Below, piece after piece: positions 1-7,573 of a stretch of 39,866 nt of DNA (within the stretch, counting starts at the first letter, position 1; every line of letters begins with the position of its first letter). A program made the translations under genes and the position numbers. Below the pieces are notes generated by a model. It did not search any database. It was not told the origin of the DNA and saw only the letters and a list, made by a program, of their open reading frames with translations. The stretch is from an uncultured Clostridia bacterium (GTDB taxonomy: Bacteria; Bacillota; Clostridia; Oscillospirales; CAG-272): positions 1 to 39,866 of the forward strand of contig CANQMS010000018.1 of NCBI GenBank assembly GCA_947624995.1. The letters are read 5' to 3'.

Positions 1-1
1 C

Positions 2-481
2 AAAATCCTCGTCGCCTACTTCTCGTGGTCGGGAAACGGGCAGCAGATGGCGCGGTGGATCGCGGAGGAAACGGGCGGCGAGCTGTTCCGCATCGTCCCG
101 GAGGAATCCTACGGCGAGGATTACGGAGCTTGTGCCGACCGTGCGAAGAACGAGCTCGACAACGAGATACGCCCGGCGCTTTCCTCGCATATTGACGCCG
201 ACGTCATGGCGCAGTACGACACGATCTATCTCGGCTTCCCCATCTGGTGGTATGATCTGCCGACGCCGGTCTGGACCTTCCTCGAAGAATACGATCTTTC
301 CGGCAAAACGATCATTCCGTTCTTCTCTCATAACGGCAGCTCCAGCGGGGCGAACAGTTTGAATCGGTTGAGCGAGCTTGCAAAAGGCGCGACGGTGCTT
401 GCGGACAAGGTGCTTTCGATCCCCGGCTCCTCCGTAGCAAATTCCGAAAAAGAAGTCAAAGAATGGGCAGCAAGTTTCTGA
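2..481 (+). CDS. Flavodoxin-like protein, 5' end outside window
   Basis: An FMN-binding flavodoxin-fold domain, probably an electron carrier or quinone-reductase-like protein. The reading frame is already open at base 2 and begins with KILVAYFSWSGNG, the first beta strand and phosphate-binding loop of this family, so only a short N-terminus, possibly with a signal peptide as in the relative at 2772, is missing. The central motif YLGFPIWWYDLP and the segment GKTIIPFFSHNGSS are typical of the flavodoxin_4 group. The internal ATG at 47 lies inside the FMN loop and cannot be the true start. It is the first of four flavodoxin-type domains in the window. The gene ends 47 bases before the operator array at 528, which marks the next transcription unit. 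Confidence 0.85.
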   Translation, partial: KILVAYFSWSGNGQQMARWIAEETGGELFRIVPEESYGEDYGACADRAKNELDNEIRPALSSHIDADVMAQYDTIYLGFPIWWYDLPTPVWTFLEEYDLSGKTIIPFFSHNGSSSGANSLNRLSELAKGATVLADKVLSIPGSSVANSEKEVKEWAASF

Positions 482-527
482 GATAGTCCGCGAATGGTAC
501 GGAGAGGGTTGATATACTGCGCGGTTC

Positions 528-600
528 TGACCTCCGGTTATAAGTTCTAACCTCCGGTTATAAGTTCTAACCTCCGGTTATAAGTTCTAACCTCCGGTTA
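528..600. promoter_or_regulatory. Four tandem palindromic operators (TAACC-N3-GGTTA), 20-bp period
   Basis: Four 13-bp sites lie at 528-540, 548-560, 568-580 and 588-600. The last three read TAACCTCCGGTTA and the first has TG in place of TA. Each is an inverted repeat and also fits the T-N11-A box of LysR-type regulators. The exact 20-bp period places every site on nearly the same face of the helix, which suggests cooperative binding. A fifth, diverged site (TAACCTGCGGTCA) lies at 5740-5752 before the aldo/keto reductase unit. The regulator is not identified; a LysR protein is inferred from the box geometry. Confidence 0.7.
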
Positions 601-622
601 TAACTGATGAACGTATAGAGAC

Positions 623-652
623 TTGTGGGGCGCTGTGCGGTCGGTTTATAAT
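623..652 (+). promoter_or_regulatory. Candidate promoter of the DUF362 unit
   Basis: A consensus -10 TATAAT at 647-652 is preceded after 18 bases by TTGTGG at 623-628, a weak -35. It lies just downstream of the four-site operator array and 43 bases before the start at 696. A good -10 with a poor -35 is usual for activator-dependent promoters, which fits the operators. Confidence 0.55.
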
Positions 653-695
653 AAAATAAAGGGGAACAATTCGTTTTTTAAAAGGAGACAGAGAA

Positions 696-1790
696 ATGAA
701 AAGGTTTATCGCACTGTTTTTGGCGATTACGGCGATAGTTTGTTTTTCTTCGTGCAGCGGAGGTTCCGGCGGCGCGCAGGAGACGCACGTCTCTCACAAC
801 ACCGCCGATACGACGGCGGAGCCGTCAACGGACAGTCCGTCGACGAATACTCCGAACACTGACGCCAATACGGACGCCGCAGCGTCGGAAGGAGATGAGA
901 CATCCGGCGGAGACCCGACGGCGGAATCCTCGGTCGTGTACATGACGACGGATATCTCGCCTGAGGGCATTATGAAGGTTTATGAAGCGCTCGGAGTCGA
1001 GCTCTCCGGCGACAATATCGCAGTCAAGCTTTCGACAGGCGAACCGCCTGCCAGCAACTACCTTGACCCCGACCTGATCCGCGATATCGTCGAAAAGGTC
1101 AACGGCACCATCGTTGAGTGCAACACCGCCTACGGCGGCTCACGCTCCGAGACCGCGATGCACTATCAGGTGGCGGAGGATCACGGCTTTACCGATCTTG
1201 GTCGCGGCTTTGTCATAATGGACGAGGACGGCTCGATGTCGCTTCCCGTGAACGGCGGCAATCAGCTTAAAGAAAATCTTGTCGGCGCACACTTCGGCGA
1301 CTTTGACGGGTTCCTTGTGCTCTCGCACTTCAAGGGTCACGCAATGGCAGGCTTCGGCGGAGCTATCAAGAATATCTCTATCGGTATCGGCTCGAAAGAG
1401 GGCAAATGCCTAATCCATACGGCGGGCAAAAGCCACACGAGCCCTTGGGGCGGCAATCAGGATGCTTTCCTTGAATCCATGGCGGATGCCGGAAAATCGG
1501 TCGTTGACGCGCTTGACGGCAACATCCTATTTATCAGCGTGATGAACAGGCTGTCCATTGACTGTGACTGCAACGGACGTCCTGCCGAGCCGGATATCCA
1601 CGATATCGGCATACTCGCCTCCACCGACCCTGTGGCGCTCGACCAGGCTTGCGTTGACCTGATATATAAGGCGGAGGGCAACGAGAGCTTTGTCCGCCGC
1701 ATGGAAGGACAGCACGCGGAGCATGTGCTTGAAGCGGGTGAGAAGATCGGCCTCGGAAACCGCGCGTATACGCTCGTTTCGGTAGACTGA
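696..1790 (+). CDS. DUF362-domain lipoprotein
   Basis: An exported, probably lipid-anchored protein of 364 residues. The N-terminus has Lys-Arg, a hydrophobic stretch and a cysteine at about residue 20 in FSSC followed by Ser-Gly, which is a weak lipobox. A Ser/Thr/Asp/Ala-rich linker covers about residues 22-78. The DUF362 domain follows, with conserved segments such as HFKGHAMAGFGGAIKNISIG and the closing DPVALDQACVDLIY. DUF362 proteins often carry ferredoxin clusters; I see no 4Fe-4S motif in this one. The start is supported by AAAGGAGA upstream. It is followed by a permease, with flavodoxin-like genes on either side, so a redox role at the cell surface is plausible but unproven. Confidence 0.8.
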   Translation: MKRFIALFLAITAIVCFSSCSGGSGGAQETHVSHNTADTTAEPSTDSPSTNTPNTDANTDAAASEGDETSGGDPTAESSVVYMTTDISPEGIMKVYEALGVELSGDNIAVKLSTGEPPASNYLDPDLIRDIVEKVNGTIVECNTAYGGSRSETAMHYQVAEDHGFTDLGRGFVIMDEDGSMSLPVNGGNQLKENLVGAHFGDFDGFLVLSHFKGHAMAGFGGAIKNISIGIGSKEGKCLIHTAGKSHTSPWGGNQDAFLESMADAGKSVVDALDGNILFISVMNRLSIDCDCNGRPAEPDIHDIGILASTDPVALDQACVDLIYKAEGNESFVRRMEGQHAEHVLEAGEKIGLGNRAYTLVSVD

Positions 1791-1837
1791 ACGAAACCCC
1801 GAAATATAATCAAATTTGCGAGAGGAGGTGACCGGCT

Positions 1838-2752
1838 TTGGAAGAGATTGCGGAAGTCATAGAGCGGGAATTTGTCTATGTGTGGTACTACTTTACCGTA
1901 CAGCTGCGGCAGATCGCTCTCTATTACGTCCTCGGTATCGTCCTCGGCTCGGTCATCTCCGTCTTCATCAAGGATAAGATCCACGGGCTTTTCCGCAGCA
2001 TGGGCGATAAAAAGCTCGGCGTCCTCGGCATCATTCCGGCGAGCATACTCGGGATCGCCTCGCCGCTCTGCATGTACGGGACGATCCCGCTTGCGGCGTC
2101 GTTTTCAAAAAGCGGCATCCGCGACGACTGGCTTGCGGCTTTTATGATGAGCTCCATTCTCCTGAATCCGCAGCTCATCATTTACAGCACGGCGCTCGGT
2201 CCCGCGGCTCTGACGGTGAGGATCGTCTCATGCTTTATCTGCGGCTGCGTCGCGGGTATTCTGATCCGCGTGTTTTATAAAAACAAGCCGTTTTTCGATT
2301 TTACGGGCTTTGACGGGCCGCACAACCACGACACGGATCCGAACCCGTTCCTGCGGCTCGTCAAGAACATCGGCAGAAATATCAAGGCGACGGGACTTTG
2401 GTTCCTCGTGGGCGTGCTCTTGTCGGCGCTGTTTCAGCGGTATGTTCCCGCGGACAAATTCGCGGCGCTCTTCGGCGAGGCAAACGAGGGCTTCGGCGTT
2501 CTGATGGCGGCGACTATCGGCGTTCCGCTCTATGCCTGCGGCGGCGGGACGATCCCTCTGATCCGCGAATGGCTCTACTCGGGGATGAGTATGGGGAGTG
2601 CTTCGGCGTTCATGCTCACGGGACCGTCGACGAAGATCACAAACCTCGGTGCGCTCAAAATAGTGCTCGGCGTGAAGCGGTTTTTGCTTTATCTTGCATT
2701 TGTAATGCTGTTCTCGTTCGCAACGGGAATGGTTGTCAATCTCATTCTGTAA
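1838..2752 (+). CDS. ArsP/DUF318-type permease
   Basis: An integral membrane protein of about 304 residues with roughly eight hydrophobic segments and the two repeated motifs of the ArsP/DUF318 (UPF0718) permease family: ASPLCMYGTIPLA near residue 75 and VPLYACGGGTIPL near residue 230, each with a cysteine close to a proline/glycine turn. Some members export methylarsenicals or other thiol-reactive compounds; the substrate here is unknown. Translation most likely starts at the TTG at 1838, because AGGAGGTG lies at the right distance and no ATG is available. It lies between the DUF362 and flavodoxin lipoproteins and is probably co-transcribed with both. Confidence 0.8.
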   Translation: MEEIAEVIEREFVYVWYYFTVQLRQIALYYVLGIVLGSVISVFIKDKIHGLFRSMGDKKLGVLGIIPASILGIASPLCMYGTIPLAASFSKSGIRDDWLAAFMMSSILLNPQLIIYSTALGPAALTVRIVSCFICGCVAGILIRVFYKNKPFFDFTGFDGPHNHDTDPNPFLRLVKNIGRNIKATGLWFLVGVLLSALFQRYVPADKFAALFGEANEGFGVLMAATIGVPLYACGGGTIPLIREWLYSGMSMGSASAFMLTGPSTKITNLGALKIVLGVKRFLLYLAFVMLFSFATGMVVNLIL

Positions 2753-2771
2753 AAAGAAAGGAATGCTTATC

Positions 2772-3473
2772 ATGAAAAAGATTTTTGCAATTTTGTTGTG
2801 CGCTGCGACGGTAGTTTCACTTGCGGCTTGTTCCGGTCAAAATGAACAGAGCAGCTCCGGTTCCGGCAGTTCCACCGAGGAAAGCACACCGACGGAAAAC
2901 AACAGAGAACCGGCAGAGCAGCCCGGCGAACCGTTAGGAACGTCATCAGCCGAAACATCTTCCGACACGCCGGACGTAAAACCTGTCGGCGGGAAGACAC
3001 TCGTTGTTTACTACTCCGCCACAAACAATACCGAGGCGATCGCGGGATATATCGCAAACGCCACGGGCGCGGACCTGTTTGAGCTTGTCCCGACGGAGCC
3101 TTACACCTCCGACGACCTTGACTGGACAGACAGGAACAGCCGCGTATCCCGCGAGCATGACGACGAATCCCTGCGCGTCGTCGAACTTGAAAAATCCGTT
3201 CCCGACAACTGGGACGAATACGACACGGTGTTCATTGGTTATCCCATTTGGTGGGGCATCGCCGCATGGCCGACCGACACATTCGTAAAGGCCAACGATT
3301 TCACGGGCAAAACGGTCATTCCGTTCTGCACATCCTCCTCGTCCGGGCTCGGTCAGAGCGGAGAACTGCTGCGCGACGAAGCCGGAACGGGCGATTGGCT
3401 TGAGGGTCAGCGGTTCCAGTCGAGAGAGAGCGAGGACACGGTCAAGGAGTGGGTCGCGAGCTTGGGGCTATAA
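2772..3473 (+). CDS. Flavodoxin-domain lipoprotein
   Basis: A predicted lipoprotein of 233 residues: a Lys-Lys signal, a hydrophobic core and the lipobox SLAAC, then a low-complexity Ser/Glu/Pro linker to about residue 75. The flavodoxin domain follows, with KTLVVYYSATNNTEAIA as the FMN phosphate loop and FIGYPIWWGIAAWP and GKTVIPFCTSSSSG as further family motifs. A flavodoxin outside the membrane is common in Clostridia as part of extracellular electron or quinone chemistry; that role is inferred. The ATG at 2772 is preferred over those at 2733 and 2763 because it gives a proper signal peptide and ribosome-site spacing. The stop overlaps the next gene by 25 bases. Confidence 0.85.
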   Translation: MKKIFAILLCAATVVSLAACSGQNEQSSSGSGSSTEESTPTENNREPAEQPGEPLGTSSAETSSDTPDVKPVGGKTLVVYYSATNNTEAIAGYIANATGADLFELVPTEPYTSDDLDWTDRNSRVSREHDDESLRVVELEKSVPDNWDEYDTVFIGYPIWWGIAAWPTDTFVKANDFTGKTVIPFCTSSSSGLGQSGELLRDEAGTGDWLEGQRFQSRESEDTVKEWVASLGL

Positions 3474-4219
3474 TCGGTTCCGGCACCACTTACAATATTG
3501 ACGCCGGGACCGAAACGTATCGCGGCTTTGTGATCGAAAACGTATATCATTCCCAAAACGACGGGGATATCCACTACAACGTCTATATTCCCGAAAGCTA
3601 TGACGGCAGCCGTCCGTATGCGCTGTTCTTCACGCTTCCGGGCTATGAGGGGCTCTATTTTCAGGGCGTTGCGCGGAATTTGGAGGCGGAAGCGTTCGGC
3701 TTTGAGGCGCAGAATTATAACGATGAAATGATAGTCGTCGCCCCGCAGCTTTCCGACTGGCGGGAAACCTCCGCAAATCAGACGATAGCTCTGCTCGAAT
3801 ATTTTCTTGACACATATAATATCGACCGAGACAAAGTCTACGCCAACGGATATTCCGGCGGCGGAGAAACCATGTCCCTTGTGATGGGAAAGCGCCCTGA
3901 ACTGTTCACAGCGTATCTGCACTGTTCCTCTCAGTGGGACGGCGACCTTGAAGTTTTGGCGGAAAGCCGCACGCCGGTGTATCTTGTCATCGGCGAGGAC
4001 GACGAATATTACGGCTCCGAGCCGACCAAGCGCGCATATAACGAACTGCACGCTCTCTATGCCACACAGGGTCTTTCGGAGGACGAAATTTCACAGCTGC
4101 TTGTGCTGGACGTTAAAGACGACAGTTATTTTCGGGACAGAGGTATTACAAGTCAGCACGGAGGCGGTGGGCTCTTCGCCTACGACGAGGAAATCATGGG
4201 CTGGCTGTTCGGAAAGTAA
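3449..4219 (+). CDS. Alpha/beta hydrolase (esterase-like)
   Basis: A serine hydrolase of about 256 residues. The nucleophile elbow is GYSGGG near residue 136, the acid is likely in GEDDEYYG and the histidine in SQHGGGG near the C-terminus. The segment YNVYIPESYDGSRPYALFFT resembles polyhydroxybutyrate-depolymerase and feruloyl-esterase-like proteins. No signal peptide is visible, although relatives are often secreted. The only early start is a GTG inside the flavodoxin gene at 3449. The protein may depend on translational coupling, or one base may have been lost and the two domains may once have formed a single exported lipoprotein, as in the flavodoxin/reductase fusion at 34561. Confidence 0.7.
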   Translation: MGRELGAIIGSGTTYNIDAGTETYRGFVIENVYHSQNDGDIHYNVYIPESYDGSRPYALFFTLPGYEGLYFQGVARNLEAEAFGFEAQNYNDEMIVVAPQLSDWRETSANQTIALLEYFLDTYNIDRDKVYANGYSGGGETMSLVMGKRPELFTAYLHCSSQWDGDLEVLAESRTPVYLVIGEDDEYYGSEPTKRAYNELHALYATQGLSEDEISQLLVLDVKDDSYFRDRGITSQHGGGGLFAYDEEIMGWLFGK

Positions 4220-4232
4220 ACGGGAGATTATC

Positions 4233-4940
4233 ATGGATAGACCGACTGTAATATGCCATATGTTAATGTCGCTCGACGGCAAGATCGACGGGTCGTTTTT
4301 CTACGCGCCGGAAACGGCTCCCGCTCTCTGCAAATACGGCGAGGTACGGAAGCTTTACGACTGCAAAGCTGTGATTTACGGAACGACCACGATGGCGGAG
4401 GGATATGCCGACGGGTTTGTGTCCGAGCTTCCGGAAACGAAATCGACTTTTCCCCGCGAAGATTATCTCGGGGACAGCGACGTGAAAAACTATATCGTGT
4501 CGCTCGACGGGGTGGGCGTTCTTCAGTGGCACGGAAAGTACCTTGAAAAGAAGGGCCGCCCGAAGGCGCACATAATCGAGGTGTTGACGGAAAAGGTGCC
4601 CGACAGCTATCTGTCATATCTGCGCGGTTTTGATATTTCCTATATCTTTGCCGGGAAGGAAACGATCGACTGCGCCCTGCTCCTGCGGAAATTAAAGGCG
4701 CTTTTTTGTATCGACCGTGTCATGCTTGCCGGAGGCGGCGTGACAAATCAGGCGTTCGCCGCGGCGGGGCTGATAGACGAACTCAGCATCGTTTTAGCGC
4801 CCACGGCTGACGGCGACAGCGGATGTGCGTCTCTCTTTGAAACGGGCGGATTTTCCCCCGCCGTGCCCACCGCATATTCGCTTAAAGCGGTGGAGAAAAT
4901 CGAAAACGATACGCTTTGGCTTCGTTATACGGCAAAATAA
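4233..4940 (+). CDS. Dihydrofolate-reductase-family protein (RibD C-terminal-like)
   Basis: A reductase-fold protein of 235 residues. The N-terminus VICHMLMSLDGKIDG is the RibD C-terminal/DHFR-family substrate loop and VMLAGGGVTNQAF is the glycine-rich dinucleotide loop. Such stand-alone proteins reduce pterin- or pyrimidine-like substrates with NADPH; the substrate here is unknown. The start at 4233 follows CGGGAGA, 14 bases after the hydrolase stop. A longer frame runs back into the hydrolase gene but has no support. It is the last gene before the separate promoter at 4955. Confidence 0.75.
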   Translation: MDRPTVICHMLMSLDGKIDGSFFYAPETAPALCKYGEVRKLYDCKAVIYGTTTMAEGYADGFVSELPETKSTFPREDYLGDSDVKNYIVSLDGVGVLQWHGKYLEKKGRPKAHIIEVLTEKVPDSYLSYLRGFDISYIFAGKETIDCALLLRKLKALFCIDRVMLAGGGVTNQAFAAAGLIDELSIVLAPTADGDSGCASLFETGGFSPAVPTAYSLKAVEKIENDTLWLRYTAK

Positions 4941-4954
4941 CCTTCCCTCACACC

Positions 4955-4984
4955 TTGACCTCCCGCCACTTTTTACATTATAAT
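4955..4984 (+). promoter_or_regulatory. Promoter of the O-acetyltransferase gene
   Basis: TTGACC at 4955-4960 and TATAAT at 4979-4984 are separated by 18 bases. The first gene downstream starts at 5063. Confidence 0.65.
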
Positions 4985-5062
4985 ATCTGTATCAATCGGA
5001 CGTGATTCAATTGCAAAATACACCTGTATATTGCGGCTGCTCGGATAAGAGGGGATTAAAAC

Positions 5063-5671
5063 ATGGACAATATCGAACGCAAAAAGCGGGGATTGCCGTA
5101 TCGCTATGACGATCCCGAGCTGCTCGGCGATCAGCATATTTACCAAAATAAGATGACAGAATATAATCGCACCTTGCCTACGGAGTGTGAGCTTCGGCAA
5201 AAGCTTCTGCGTGAAGTTTTCGCGGAGGTCGGAGAAGACTGTACGGTCGAAACGCCGCTCAACGCAAATTGGGGCTGCAAACACGTTCACTTGGGAAAAG
5301 GCATTTATATCAATTCAAACGTTACGTTTGTGGACGACGAGCATATCTTTATAGGCGATTACTCTATGATCTCCCCGAATGTGGTCTTTACGACCTCCGG
5401 GCATCCAATTTTGCCCGTTTTGCGTGAGCATCACTATGTTTACAATCTCCCCATCCATATCGGGAGAAATGTCTGGATAGGCTCGGGCTGTCAGATCATG
5501 CCGGGCATCACCGTCGGCGATAATTCCGTTATCGGGGCAGGCAGCGTCGTGACGCACGATATCCCCGCGAATACCGTTGCATACGGTGTTCCCTGCAAAG
5601 TTATCCGTGAGATCGGTGAGAAAGACAGAGAGTTTTACTATAAAGACAGAAAGCTCGATGTTTGGGAATGA
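5063..5671 (+). CDS. Maltose/galactoside-type O-acetyltransferase
   Basis: An acetyl-CoA-dependent sugar O-acetyltransferase of 202 residues of the LacA/Maa family. The N-terminal maltose-acetyltransferase segment (DPELLGDQHIYQNKM) is followed by left-handed beta-helix hexapeptide repeats (IYINSNVTFVD, VWIGSGCQIMPG, SVIGAGSVVTHDIP). The catalytic histidine is in TTSGHPI. The length is normal for the family, and AGAGGGG precedes the start. It has its own promoter and is closed by the terminator at 5701, so it is probably a single-gene unit. Members acetylate non-metabolised sugars in the cytoplasm. Confidence 0.9.
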   Translation: MDNIERKKRGLPYRYDDPELLGDQHIYQNKMTEYNRTLPTECELRQKLLREVFAEVGEDCTVETPLNANWGCKHVHLGKGIYINSNVTFVDDEHIFIGDYSMISPNVVFTTSGHPILPVLREHHYVYNLPIHIGRNVWIGSGCQIMPGITVGDNSVIGAGSVVTHDIPANTVAYGVPCKVIREIGEKDREFYYKDRKLDVWE

Positions 5672-5700
5672 CTTTTAAAATGACCCTGGATCATATACAC

Positions 5701-5733
5701 GCCCGCATTTTAGCTTGCGGGCGGGTATTTTTT
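5701..5733 (+). terminator. Intrinsic terminator after the O-acetyltransferase gene
   Basis: A stem formed by GCCCGCA and TGCGGGC around an eight-base loop is followed by GGGTATTTTTT. Confidence 0.8.
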
Positions 5734-5739
5734 GAGTTC

Positions 5740-5808
5740 TAACCTGCGGTCATAACTGCTGAACCAACCGAGACTTCCACCCGCCGGCAAAAGGGGCTAA
5801 AATATAAT
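5740..5808 (+). promoter_or_regulatory. Single operator and promoter of the aldo/keto reductase unit
   Basis: TAACCTGCGGTCA at 5740-5752 is a diverged copy of the four operators at 528-600, and it is followed by the same ATAACTG, TGAAC and GAGACTT blocks seen after that array. A consensus TATAAT lies at 5803-5808 without a recognisable -35 at 17-18 bases, which suggests dependence on an activator. The reductase starts at 5841. Confidence 0.55.
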
Positions 5809-5840
5809 TACAAACAAACCCATAGAGGAGATTTAAAAGC

Positions 5841-6680
5841 ATGGAATACATCACACTCAACAACGGAATAAAAATGTCTATGGCGGGGATCGGCGTCTTT
5901 ATGATGTCCCCGGCAGAGGCGGAGGCATCGGTCGAGAGCGCACTCCGTAGCGGAGTTCGCCTGATCGACACGGCAAACGGCTACATGAACGAGAGCGGCA
6001 CGGGACGCGGCATCAAAAAGAGCGGCGTCAAGAGAAAGGAAATTTTCCTTGTCACAAAGCTTTGGCCTACGGTCTATGAAAAGGAAACGGCGGTAGATGA
6101 GACACTCGCCCGCCTCGGCACGGACTACATCGACCTTTTGTTCCTGCATCAGCCCACCGCCAACTGGCGCGAGGGCTATCGGAACATAGAAAAGGCGGTC
6201 AAGGCCGGCAAGGTGAAGGCAATCGGACTTTCAAACTTCCCCGATGAACTTCTGCGGGAGGTCGTCGACACGATGGAGCTGAAGCCGCAGGTCGTTCAGG
6301 TTGAGGCGCACCCGTACTACCCGCAGACCGAACTGAAACAGATCCTTGCCGAGACGAACATGGGCCTTATGGCATGGTATCCGCTCGGTCACGGCGACAG
6401 GAGCTTGCGTGAAGAGGCGGTATTCACGGAGCTTGCGAAAAAGTACGGAAAGACGAACGCACAGATCATCCTGCGCTGGCACATTCAGAGCGGAAACGTG
6501 GTGATCCCCGGCTCCAAGAATCCCGACCACATCCGCGATAATTTCGATATCTTTGACTTCGCCCTCTCAGATGAGGATATGGCGGAGATCGCAAAGGTAA
6601 ACAAGAACAAGCGGTATTACACGGCGACGCCGGAAATGATCGCGGCATATGCAAAAATGGAGCTTGGGCTTGATCTTTGA
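5841..6680 (+). CDS. Aldo/keto reductase
   Basis: An NAD(P)H-dependent carbonyl reductase of 279 residues with a TIM-barrel fold. The catalytic residues are visible: Asp and Tyr in DTANGYMNESG, Lys in TKLWP and His in FLHQP. The C-terminal cofactor-binding motif is VVIPGSKNPDHIRDN. AGAGGAGA lies at proper distance from the ATG. It is the first gene of a run that continues with a second reductase, an alcohol dehydrogenase and a cupin protein, spaced 11-34 bases apart, so one operon is likely. The single operator at 5740 lies upstream. Confidence 0.92.
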   Translation: MEYITLNNGIKMSMAGIGVFMMSPAEAEASVESALRSGVRLIDTANGYMNESGTGRGIKKSGVKRKEIFLVTKLWPTVYEKETAVDETLARLGTDYIDLLFLHQPTANWREGYRNIEKAVKAGKVKAIGLSNFPDELLREVVDTMELKPQVVQVEAHPYYPQTELKQILAETNMGLMAWYPLGHGDRSLREEAVFTELAKKYGKTNAQIILRWHIQSGNVVIPGSKNPDHIRDNFDIFDFALSDEDMAEIAKVNKNKRYYTATPEMIAAYAKMELGLDL

Positions 6681-6713
6681 TCCGAAATCAAAACCGACGG
6701 GAGGGAGTTTATC

Positions 6714-7562
6714 ATGGAATATACAATTCTCAATAACGGTGTAAAAATGCCCATGGAGGGCTTCGGCGTCTTTCAGGTGCAGGACCCGAAGGTGTGCGAG
6801 CAGGCGGTTTTGGACGCTGTCAGCGTCGGGTATCGGCTGATCGACACGGCGGCATCCTACGGAAACGAGGAAGCGGTCGGAGAAGCGATTCGGAAAAGCG
6901 GCGCCTGCCGGGACGATCTGTTCATCACCACAAAGCTGTGGGTATCCGATTCGAGTTACGAGGGCGCAAAGAAAACGTTTGAAAGCTCCTTGCAAAAGCT
7001 GGGGCTTGAGTATCTCGACCTCTATCTTCTTCATCAGCCGATGGGAGACTACTACGGTGCGTGGCGTGCGCTCGAAGAACTCTACAAAGACGGGCGCATC
7101 CGCGCCATCGGCGTGTGCAACTTCTACCCACATGTACTGGCCGATTTCTGCGAGACAGTGGAGATCCTGCCGATGGTGAATCAGGTGGAGCTGCATCCTT
7201 TCTTCCAGCAGCCGAACGCGATCTCCCTGATGAAAGAATACGAGGTGCAGCCGGAGGCGTGGGGCCCGTTTGCTGAAGGACGTCACGGGATCTTCACACA
7301 TCCGATTCTGACCGAGATCGGCGCAAAGTACGGCAAGAGCGCGGCGCAGGTCGCGCTTCGCTGGAACGTGCAGCGCGGCGTTGCCGTGATCCCGAAATCG
7401 ACCCACAGAAACCGCATGGAGCAGAATTTCGACATCTGGAATTTCAGCCTCACGGACGAGGAAATGGCGGCCATCGCGCCGCTTGACATAGGTCACAGCG
7501 AGATAGTTGACCATTTCAACCCGAACTTTGTTCGTGCGCTTCACGGACGCTTCGGCAGATAA
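6714..7562 (+). CDS. Aldo/keto reductase (second copy)
   Basis: A 282-residue paralogue of the preceding gene with the same catalytic set: Asp/Tyr in DTAASYGNEEAVG, Lys in TTKLW, His in LLHQPMGDY, and the cofactor motif VAVIPKSTHRNRMEQN. The two copies differ widely in the substrate-facing loops, so they probably act on different carbonyl compounds. GGGAGGGAG precedes the start and the next gene begins 12 bases after the stop. It is a cytoplasmic enzyme; the substrate cannot be deduced. Confidence 0.92.
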   Translation: MEYTILNNGVKMPMEGFGVFQVQDPKVCEQAVLDAVSVGYRLIDTAASYGNEEAVGEAIRKSGACRDDLFITTKLWVSDSSYEGAKKTFESSLQKLGLEYLDLYLLHQPMGDYYGAWRALEELYKDGRIRAIGVCNFYPHVLADFCETVEILPMVNQVELHPFFQQPNAISLMKEYEVQPEAWGPFAEGRHGIFTHPILTEIGAKYGKSAAQVALRWNVQRGVAVIPKSTHRNRMEQNFDIWNFSLTDEEMAAIAPLDIGHSEIVDHFNPNFVRALHGRFGR

Positions 7563-7573
7563 GGAGAAACAGG

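Noticed and set aside
528..604. Possible CRISPR array, because of the regular repeats
   Set aside because: The 20-bp units follow one another without spacers and each contains a palindrome; no cas genes are present. An operator array fits better.
6567..7544. Long open frame antisense to the second aldo/keto reductase
   Set aside because: It has no ribosome site or family motifs, and the + strand gene is certain. GC-rich codon structure creates such antisense frames here, as at 2228-2773 and 16681-17415.
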